Shown one piece after another: positions 58,394-64,000 of a stretch of DNA of 64,000 nt. The notes under the pieces were generated by a model. The model was not told the origin of the DNA, made no database searches, and saw only the letters and a program-made list of their open reading frames with translations. How positions within the stretch are numbered: the stretch's first letter is position 1; every line of letters begins with the position of its first letter. The DNA comes from Deltaproteobacteria bacterium (lineage in GTDB: Bacteria > SZUA-79 > Acidulodesulfobacterales > Acidulodesulfobacteraceae). The stretch spans positions 186,001 through 250,000 of the forward strand of contig JAMDCP010000007.1 in assembly GCA_023489335.1 (NCBI GenBank), given 5' to 3'. Both the position numbers and the translations under genes were made by a program.

Positions 58394-59770
58394 TTATTTT
58401 ACTAACTTTATTTTTCCTTTTTCGCATTCCTTATTTATTGCATTATCATTGCCTTTCTTATGCAGGGTTTCTTTGCTTAAATCAAGATTAAAAAGGGTTT
58501 TTAATGTCTCTAACATATTCGCCTCGTTTGAATCTACGGCGGCTTTTTTAATAAGGGTTATCGGCTCATGAAGGATTTTATTCGTGAGCGAATTGATAAT
58601 TAAGTCCTTTTCTTTTTTTTCGCCGATATATTTCGATAACTCGACTTCCAATATATCTTTTACCTTGTTTCTAAGTAAAACTATGACCGGCACGGCATTT
58701 AACGAATTCTTCCACTCCATAAACTCCTTTGCGTTTATTTCTACAAGTTCGCCCGCGGTCTCAGCCTCTTTTTTTCTTATTTCTAAGTTATCCTCGATCA
58801 TTTTTCCGATATCGTCGATGTCATAGAGATATACATTGGAAATCTTGTTAATTTCGGGGTCGATATTCCTTGGAACGGAAATATCGATTAAAAATAGCGG
58901 CCTTTGTTTGCGAAGTTTTATAACGGGCATAATATCGTCGTATCTTAACACATACCCTTCCGAACCAGTCGAGCATAAAATAATATCGGTGTGGGGCAGT
59001 AATTTATAATACTCCGAAAAATCAATCACATCAACACAGTTTTTTTCATTCATCCCAAATGACTCTTCCACAAAATGGCAGGCCTTTTCTTTTGTCCTGT
59101 TCGCTATATAAATATTATGAACGCCGCTTTTTATAAAGTGCTTGGCAGTAAGCTTGCCCATTTCGCCTGTTCCCAAAAGCAATATCTTCTTATCGCTAAG
59201 GCTGTTAAAAATCTTTTTTGAAAGCTCTACCGCCGCATAACTTACGGATACGGGAGAGGATGCTATTTTTGTTTCGGTTCGAACCCGTTTCGCGCAATAA
59301 AAAGCCTTATGAAACAGCTTATTTAAAACCTGGCCGTTTGTTTTAAATTCGCACGATTCGTTATATGCATCTTTAATCTGTCCCAGTATTTGCGGTTCCC
59401 CTATTACCATGGAATCTAAACTTGAGGCTACGCTAAAAAGGTGCTTAACCGCTTCAAGGTTAAGAAGCATATAAAAAAGGTCGTCATCCACGCTTTTTTT
59501 CGCAAAAAAATACTCTGATATATAATCTTTTATAAAATGTGCTTCTTTTCCGACTGCCCACGGGGATAAATCCATTATAAATTCAGACCTGTTACAGGTG
59601 GTAAGTATTGCTATCTCTTTAATTAACGGCCTATCGCCCGCATCTTTCAAATTAAGCAGTTTTTTTGCAAATTCCTGCCTTAATTCAGGGGTTAGAAGTT
59701 TCTTGGAAACTACCTCCCTATCGCCGATTTCAGCAGATTTATGACTTAAGCCTATAATTAAAATATCCAT
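58394..59770 (-). CDS. hemA: Glutamyl-tRNA reductase
   Basis: 458 residues. GLSHKSAEI and TTCNRSEF with catalytic Cys59, the NADPH-binding LLGTGEMGKLTAKH and the C-terminal dimerisation helix are all present. It makes glutamate-1-semialdehyde, the first committed step of tetrapyrrole synthesis by the C5 pathway. It follows the ccsA/hemX-like gene by 18 bp in the same operon. Confidence 0.96.
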   Translation of the reverse strand: MDILIIGLSHKSAEIGDREVVSKKLLTPELRQEFAKKLLNLKDAGDRPLIKEIAILTTCNRSEFIMDLSPWAVGKEAHFIKDYISEYFFAKKSVDDDLFYMLLNLEAVKHLFSVASSLDSMVIGEPQILGQIKDAYNESCEFKTNGQVLNKLFHKAFYCAKRVRTETKIASSPVSVSYAAVELSKKIFNSLSDKKILLLGTGEMGKLTAKHFIKSGVHNIYIANRTKEKACHFVEESFGMNEKNCVDVIDFSEYYKLLPHTDIILCSTGSEGYVLRYDDIMPVIKLRKQRPLFLIDISVPRNIDPEINKISNVYLYDIDDIGKMIEDNLEIRKKEAETAGELVEINAKEFMEWKNSLNAVPVIVLLRNKVKDILEVELSKYIGEKKEKDLIINSLTNKILHEPITLIKKAAVDSNEANMLETLKTLFNLDLSKETLHKKGNDNAINKECEKGKIKLVK

Positions 59771-59788
59771 ATATATAATGTATAGATC

Positions 59789-60643
59789 CTATTTAAAACC
59801 ATGAAATTCGGGAAATAAATAAAAAGAAAAACTTAAACTGGAAATAATCAATAAAAATCCGATTATACTAAAAACCGCAGCCTTTTTCCCCCTGAGTCCT
59901 TTTGCAACCCTTTCATGCAGCAGCACGGCATAAATAAGCCATGTCGCCAAAGATATAATTTCGATTGGTTTTACAATCATGAAAGATTTAAATAAAGAAC
60001 TCGACAAATATATTCCCATGGCAATGCCAACGGTAATTAAAGGGAAACCTATTTTTAAGCACTGGTAATTCATGCTGTCCAATAACTCTAAATTATAACC
60101 CTTGCCCTGGTAAAACACCTCATCGAACGGATGATTTTTTTTATCGAATAGTTTTAAGTTTTTTTTAATCTTAATCCTTCTTTCTTGAAAAATATATATT
60201 AAAGAGATTATAAAAGCAAGGGCAAATAGCGAATCCCCGATTAATATAAGAATTATATGAGTTAAAAGGACAGCCTGGTCGAAGTTCGAAAAAAAGGGTT
60301 TAAGGTTGATATAAGTATGGGGGGTAAAAAAGCCGATTAATAAATTTATTGCAACAATAGGGGTTATATATATCAGGATATATTTTGTCTTATAAAAGAG
60401 ATTAAACAAAACAACCACAATCATAATAACCCATGCATTAAAGAAAACAATCCAATCTACCGACATCAGGTCTTTAAGCCCGTGAAGATTTAGCCATATA
60501 AAAAAAATTAAACTTTGAATGATAAATCCCGCATAAATTAACGATACAAAAGCCTGATAAAACTTTTTTTTCCTTAATAAAAGAAATATATAAGAAAAAA
60601 CATAAATAAAAAACGGGATTAGATATAGTTCTCCGGTGGTCAT
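59789..60643 (-). CDS. CcsA/HemX-family cytochrome c assembly membrane protein
   Basis: 284 residues and eight membrane helices. The CcsA/ResC-like family has a WW-type heme-handling loop; here WLNLHGLKD and the helix HIILILIGDSLFALAFI fit HemX, the hemA-linked member. It may regulate glutamyl-tRNA reductase or handle heme for cytochrome c assembly. The gene overlaps the precorrin-2 dehydrogenase gene by 4 bp. Confidence 0.78.
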   Translation of the reverse strand: MTTGELYLIPFFIYVFSYIFLLLRKKKFYQAFVSLIYAGFIIQSLIFFIWLNLHGLKDLMSVDWIVFFNAWVIMIVVVLFNLFYKTKYILIYITPIVAINLLIGFFTPHTYINLKPFFSNFDQAVLLTHIILILIGDSLFALAFIISLIYIFQERRIKIKKNLKLFDKKNHPFDEVFYQGKGYNLELLDSMNYQCLKIGFPLITVGIAMGIYLSSSLFKSFMIVKPIEIISLATWLIYAVLLHERVAKGLRGKKAAVFSIIGFLLIISSLSFSFYLFPEFHGFK

Positions 60644-61290
60644 ACCTGCGCCCTCTGCATAAAATTACTTATAAAAAGGCTAATTTCGGAATATTTTTTA
60701 TCTTTGACAAGCTCAAAAAGGTCGGAATCGACTAACTCTTCAAAAAGCTTTTGATTTCTGCTTTGGGGCCATTTTTTCATCTTGATTTCATGCCTTATTA
60801 AACCGAGAATTTTAACATAAGTATCGTATTCGTTGCCGTAAACCTTTTCCAAATCTTCTTTTATTTTTTTAGCAAGCCTCGGGCTTAATCCGCCCGTAAA
60901 AATAGCTATATCGAATTCTCCCCTTGAAACAAGGGCGGGCAGGGTAAATGTGCAAAATTCAGGCTTATCGGCAATATTTATCAAAATATTTTTTTTTACG
61001 CATCTTTTGAATAGCCCTTCTTCTATTTTTATACTTTTTTTGCCGGGAGAAATTGCGCAAAATACGGCAAACGCTCCTTTTTCGTCCCCGGCTTTATAAG
61101 TTCTATTAACCCATTGAACCCTGGATTGCCTGGCAAATCCGGCGATTTCGGAGGAAATTTCCGGTGAAACCACGGTTATATCGGCGCCCCTTGCCGCAAG
61201 CCTTTCCACCTTTCTTGTCGCAACCGCGCCGCCGCCGACTACAAGAATTTTTTTATTATAAATATTAAGATTTACAGGGTAATATCTCAT
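60640..61290 (-). CDS. Precorrin-2 dehydrogenase / sirohydrochlorin ferrochelatase (CysG N-terminal type)
   Basis: 216 residues when started at Met17 (61290, MRYYPVNLNIYNKKILVVGGGAVATRKVERL); the longest frame would start at 61338 and overlap AMMECR1 by 40 bp. The NAD-binding GGGAVATRKV and NIADKPEFCTFTLPALVSRGEFDIAIFTGGLSPRLAKKIK are diagnostic. It converts precorrin-2 to siroheme, the branch point to AhbC/D heme synthesis. Confidence 0.9.
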   Translation of the reverse strand: MRYYPVNLNIYNKKILVVGGGAVATRKVERLAARGADITVVSPEISSEIAGFARQSRVQWVNRTYKAGDEKGAFAVFCAISPGKKSIKIEEGLFKRCVKKNILINIADKPEFCTFTLPALVSRGEFDIAIFTGGLSPRLAKKIKEDLEKVYGNEYDTYVKILGLIRHEIKMKKWPQSRNQKLFEELVDSDLFELVKDKKYSEISLFISNFMQRAQV

Positions 61291-61298
61291 AAAATTAG

Positions 61299-61883
61299 TT
61301 AAATTATTTCCCCAAAAACAAGGGCTGAAAATGTGCATATATCGGCGCCATTTTTATAAGCATCGGGCGAAAGTCCCGCTTTCATCGAAACGGCTTCCAA
61401 AAAACCTTCTTTATCCATATTGCATTCGGTAGCAACCTGGGGCAGCAAAACCCCGTGGCACGGCCCCTTTATAAGATATAAGCCGTGTTTGCCTATTTCG
61501 ATGCTATCAAGATTATCTATCTTTTCAAGCGGGGATAAAACCGATATTTCTATCTTTATTTTTTGAAGTTCCGAGTTGTTTAACGGCATAAATCTTGGGT
61601 CGCCGAAGGCCGCCTCTTTTGCCATTTTATAAACATTTTTATAAATCGGGATGTTGGAAACAAAGTTGCCGATACATCCCCTTAACTGCTCTCCTCCCGT
61701 CTTTAGTGTGACAAAAACGCCGGCATTCATTTTAAGGTTATCCGTAAGTTCGGACAATAATTCCCGTGAGTTAAGAAATTCATCTTTATTTTTATTAAGG
61801 GTATCCTCGATGGATTTTCTGGCTACTTTTACCAAAAGGGCCTTTTCCTTTTCCGTTAAATCAAAATTTTTCATATTATACAC
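61299..61883 (-). CDS. AMMECR1-domain protein (AmmeMemoRadiSam system A)
   Basis: 194 residues matching AMMECR1: GVFVTLKTGGEQLRGCIGNF, FGDPRFMPLNNSEL and PQVATECNMDKEGFLEAVSMKAGL. It belongs to the AmmeMemoRadiSam set, whose function is unknown. It ends 8 bp before the precorrin-2 dehydrogenase ATG and may share its transcript. Confidence 0.87.
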   Translation of the reverse strand: MYNMKNFDLTEKEKALLVKVARKSIEDTLNKNKDEFLNSRELLSELTDNLKMNAGVFVTLKTGGEQLRGCIGNFVSNIPIYKNVYKMAKEAAFGDPRFMPLNNSELQKIKIEISVLSPLEKIDNLDSIEIGKHGLYLIKGPCHGVLLPQVATECNMDKEGFLEAVSMKAGLSPDAYKNGADICTFSALVFGEII

Positions 61884-61895
61884 ACCCTCCCCTAA

Positions 61896-61916
61896 CCCCT
61901 CCCTTGACGGGAGGGG
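61896..61916. repeat. Short hairpin between osmC and AMMECR1 genes
   Basis: CCCCTCCC (61896-61903), TTGAC, GGGAGGGG (61909-61916). Similar short G/C hairpins recur in this window. It may be a terminator after osmC. Confidence 0.5.
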
Positions 61917-61934
61917 GAATAACGATTTCTAATT

Positions 61935-62357
61935 TTAAATATTTTCAATTTTATACGACCACTCGATATCGACTACATTTTTTAACATAGCCCAAACGCT
62001 GCAATACTTGTCTTTCGATAATTCGATTGCTCTTTTTACCGCCTGCTCGTCGATATTTTTACCCTTAATTTCATAAGTTATAACCATTTTTGTAAATACT
62101 CTTGGATGCGTTTCCGCTCTTTCGCCCCTGACATCAGCGCTATAAGAAGTTATATCCTGCCTTTTTTTCTTTAATATAGAAACTATATCCATCGAACTAC
62201 ACCCGGCAAGTCCAATTAGAATTAAATCGGTAGGTTTTATACCCTCATCGTTTCCTCCAGCCTCTTTTGAAGTATCGAGCAAAACAGAATAGCCGCTGCC
62301 GTTATCCGAATATGCTTTAAACTGTAAACCTTTAAGGTATTCTAATTTAATCCCCAT
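61935..62357 (-). CDS. OsmC-family protein
   Basis: 140 residues with the two redox cysteines in GCSSMD (Cys53) and KYCSVWA (Cys118), and the family segment GIKPTDLILIGLAGC. OsmC/Ohr proteins reduce organic hydroperoxides. The segment is a small general-type OsmC rather than Ohr. Encoded between gpsA and AMMECR1. Confidence 0.88.
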   Translation of the reverse strand: MGIKLEYLKGLQFKAYSDNGSGYSVLLDTSKEAGGNDEGIKPTDLILIGLAGCSSMDIVSILKKKRQDITSYSADVRGERAETHPRVFTKMVITYEIKGKNIDEQAVKRAIELSKDKYCSVWAMLKNVVDIEWSYKIENI

Positions 62358-62395
62358 AGCCAGGCTCCGTTTATTATTTATTATAAATTATACAT

Positions 62396-63424
62396 TTAAA
62401 TAAACTCATTTTTTATATCCCTTTCCAAAAGTTTAACTATCGCATCTGCAGGTTTAAGCCCTTCGTAAAGCACTGAATAAACAACATCCGTTATCGGCAT
62501 ATAAATATTTTTTTCCTTAGCTATTATATGGACGGATTTTGTCGTAGCAACGCCTTCCGCAACCATTTTCATATCTTTTAAAATAGAGTCTAAGCTTTCA
62601 CCCTTTCCTATCCTTATGCCGACAGACCTGTTCCTGCTTAAATCCGATGTCGATGTGAGTATTAAATCGCCTAAGCCGGACAAACCGGTAAAGGTAATCT
62701 TATCTGCGCCCATCGCCTCGCCGAATCTTGTCATTTCGACTATCCCTCTCGTTAAAAGCGCCGCCCTGGCATTATTGCCCAAACCAAGTCCATCGGAAAT
62801 ACCGGCTGCCAGCGCAATAATGTTTTTAAGGCTCCCGCCCAGTTCAACCCCTATAACATCGTCTAATGTATATATTCTAAAGTTTACTATATTTTTAAAG
62901 AAATTTTTTAGTTCGTCCAAAATTTTTTTATTAAAAGATGCAACACACACGGCTGTGGGAAGATGCCTGGATACCTCGACCGCAAAACTTGGGCCGCTTA
63001 AAACTGCGTATCTTTCGAGCATTAAATCCCCGAGCGTTCTCGAAAAAACTTTGTGCGGCAAATCCATGGATTTATCGCCTAAGCCTTTTGCCGTATTTAT
63101 GAAAATATAACCCTGAAGGTTGAACTTGCCGCTATATGCCTTTATGTCCAATAAAGTCTCCTGTAACGCATTCGAAGGCACGGCAAGAAAAATTATGCGG
63201 CAGTTTTTAAAAATAGTTTCATAATCGTCTGTTATTATTATATTCCCGCTAAGCGGCACCCCTTTAAGATAACAATCGTTTTGCCTTTCCTTATTTAATT
63301 TTTCGGCAAATTCTTTGCTTCTGGCTTTTAAATAGACATGCGGGGTAAATTTTGAAAAATTGACGGCGAGGGCTGTTCCAAAACTTCCTGCACCTATTAT
63401 GCCTATGGGTTTAGCTTTTTGCAT
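62396..63424 (-). CDS. gpsA: Glycerol-3-phosphate dehydrogenase (NAD(P)+)
   Basis: 342 residues. N-terminal GIIGAGSFGTALAVNFS, SGPSFAVEV, and the C-terminal NNARAALLTRGIVEMTR and FTGLSGLGDLILT are diagnostic of GpsA. It makes sn-glycerol-3-phosphate for phospholipids. It follows gyrA by 38 bp. Confidence 0.95.
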   Translation of the reverse strand: MQKAKPIGIIGAGSFGTALAVNFSKFTPHVYLKARSKEFAEKLNKERQNDCYLKGVPLSGNIIITDDYETIFKNCRIIFLAVPSNALQETLLDIKAYSGKFNLQGYIFINTAKGLGDKSMDLPHKVFSRTLGDLMLERYAVLSGPSFAVEVSRHLPTAVCVASFNKKILDELKNFFKNIVNFRIYTLDDVIGVELGGSLKNIIALAAGISDGLGLGNNARAALLTRGIVEMTRFGEAMGADKITFTGLSGLGDLILTSTSDLSRNRSVGIRIGKGESLDSILKDMKMVAEGVATTKSVHIIAKEKNIYMPITDVVYSVLYEGLKPADAIVKLLERDIKNEFI

Positions 63425-63462
63425 ATTTAATTTGTTTATACCTGCGTTGTTTTATTTTTGTT

Positions 63463-64000
63463 CTATTCTTTTAAATCGCCGGAAGCGATTAAGGCGCTCA
63501 CGACTCTTTCGTTTTCGTCGAGATTGATCAGCTTAACGCCCATAGTGTTTCTTCCGATGCTTCTTAAATCGGACGCATTTATCCTTATAATCTTGCCGTT
63601 GGAGGTTATTATTATTATGTCGTTATCTCCCGATGCTTTTAGAACCGAGACGACAAAGCCGTTTCTTTGCCCCGTCTTTATGGCTATTATTCCCTTTCCG
63701 CCTTTATTTTGCTTTCTAAATTCCGTCATCTTGGTTTTTTTTCCATAACCCTTTTCCGTAAAGGCTATAAGGTAATCCTCCGCCGAAGAAAGCAGATCCA
63801 TGGAAACAACTGAATCATTCTTGGAAAGCCTGATTCCCCTGACGCCCATCGCTCCCCTGCCCAAAGTTCTAAAACCCTCTATACCCACGCAAATGGACTT
63901 CCCCATTTTTGTGGCTATCACGACAAGCTGATTTTTCAAGGTGTTGTTGGCAATTTGAGTGCTTATAACCTCGTCATTATCTTTAAGCCTTATTGCTATA
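63463..64000 (-). CDS. gyrA: DNA gyrase subunit A, C-terminal part (5' end outside)
   Basis: Open to the window end. The visible 178 residues form the last blades of the beta-pinwheel: DNDEVISTQIANNTLKNQ, GVRGIRLSKNDSVVSM, GYGKKTKMTEFRKQ, GNTMGVKLINLDENERVVS. The full enzyme introduces negative supercoils; the catalytic part lies beyond 64000. GyrA rather than ParC is favoured by the GxxxxGVRGIxL repeats. The stop is at 63463. Confidence 0.85.
   Translation of the reverse strand, partial: IAIRLKDNDEVISTQIANNTLKNQLVVIATKMGKSICVGIEGFRTLGRGAMGVRGIRLSKNDSVVSMDLLSSAEDYLIAFTEKGYGKKTKMTEFRKQNKGGKGIIAIKTGQRNGFVVSVLKASGDNDIIIITSNGKIIRINASDLRSIGRNTMGVKLINLDENERVVSALIASGDLKE

Noticed and set aside
1-64000. 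CRISPR arrays, rRNA or tRNA genes, integrases, transposases.
   Set aside because: None was found on either strand by reading; the only repeats are palindromes and short operator-like repeats.

Overview
The window is AT-rich, gene-dense bacterial chromosome with long co-directional operons, mostly on the minus strand. The gene set suggests an acid-tolerant, metabolically flexible anaerobe or microaerophile of a deltaproteobacteria-like lineage: anaerobic CO dehydrogenase, a hydrogenase-4-like membrane complex, siroheme-dependent (Ahb) heme synthesis, quinol NO reductase, N2O reductase, cbb3 and bd oxidases, and a proton-efflux P-type ATPase. A relative of the uncultured acid-mine-drainage Acidulodesulfobacterium/Sva0485 group would fit, but this is inference; no rRNA or other decisive taxonomic marker is present.

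Layout. (1) 1-5221, minus: a carbon monoxide module with a nickel permease (cut by the window edge), a flavin NAD(P) oxidoreductase, the CODH catalytic subunit CooS, a CooF-like ferredoxin, and upstream a PAS-LytTR regulator that closely resembles the heme CO sensor RcoM. A two-repeat LytTR-type operator lies between regulator and ferredoxin. (2) 5463-14481, minus: six genes for a hydrogenase-4/complex-I-like membrane complex whose large subunit lacks all four NiFe cysteines, followed after 9 bp by a dynamin-like GTPase. (3) 14806-16509, plus: nitrosative-stress genes (DUF2249, an unknown gene, RIC di-iron repair protein) behind two near-identical FNR/HcpR-like promoters. (4) 16682-20145, plus: HigBA toxin-antitoxin and a P-type H+-ATPase. 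(5) 20317-23909: cydAB, remnants of an AbrB-VapC pair and an Rrf2 regulator. (6) 24269-27881: a cytochrome-porin, a SafE/TauE-like membrane protein, a YtkA/FixH-like protein and an unusual HTH-NosL fusion protein. (7) 28082-41458: qNOR and a c-type cytochrome diverge from a full nos cluster, nosZ-L-R-D-F-Y-(two-gene insert)-apbE. (8) 41473-49563, minus: cbb3 oxidase (CcoN and a CcoO-CcoP-like fusion) with maturation genes ccoI, ccoS, a 44-residue membrane peptide and two CcoG-like proteins. (9) 49998-64000, minus: polA, an RDD protein, the heme operon (hemA, hemC, cobA-hemD, ahbC, ahbD, precorrin-2 dehydrogenase, CcsA/HemX-like), AMMECR1, OsmC, gpsA and the 3' end of gyrA.

How it fits together. 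NO and N2O are reduced and NO damage repaired, but no nitrate or nitrite reductase is seen here, so the cell may use externally produced NO/N2O or encode those genes elsewhere. The heme operon supplies the many cytochromes. CO oxidation could feed electrons by CooF to the NiFe-less ion-pumping complex, an inferred link. Several palindromic elements are scattered between genes, and one sits in frame inside ccoG.
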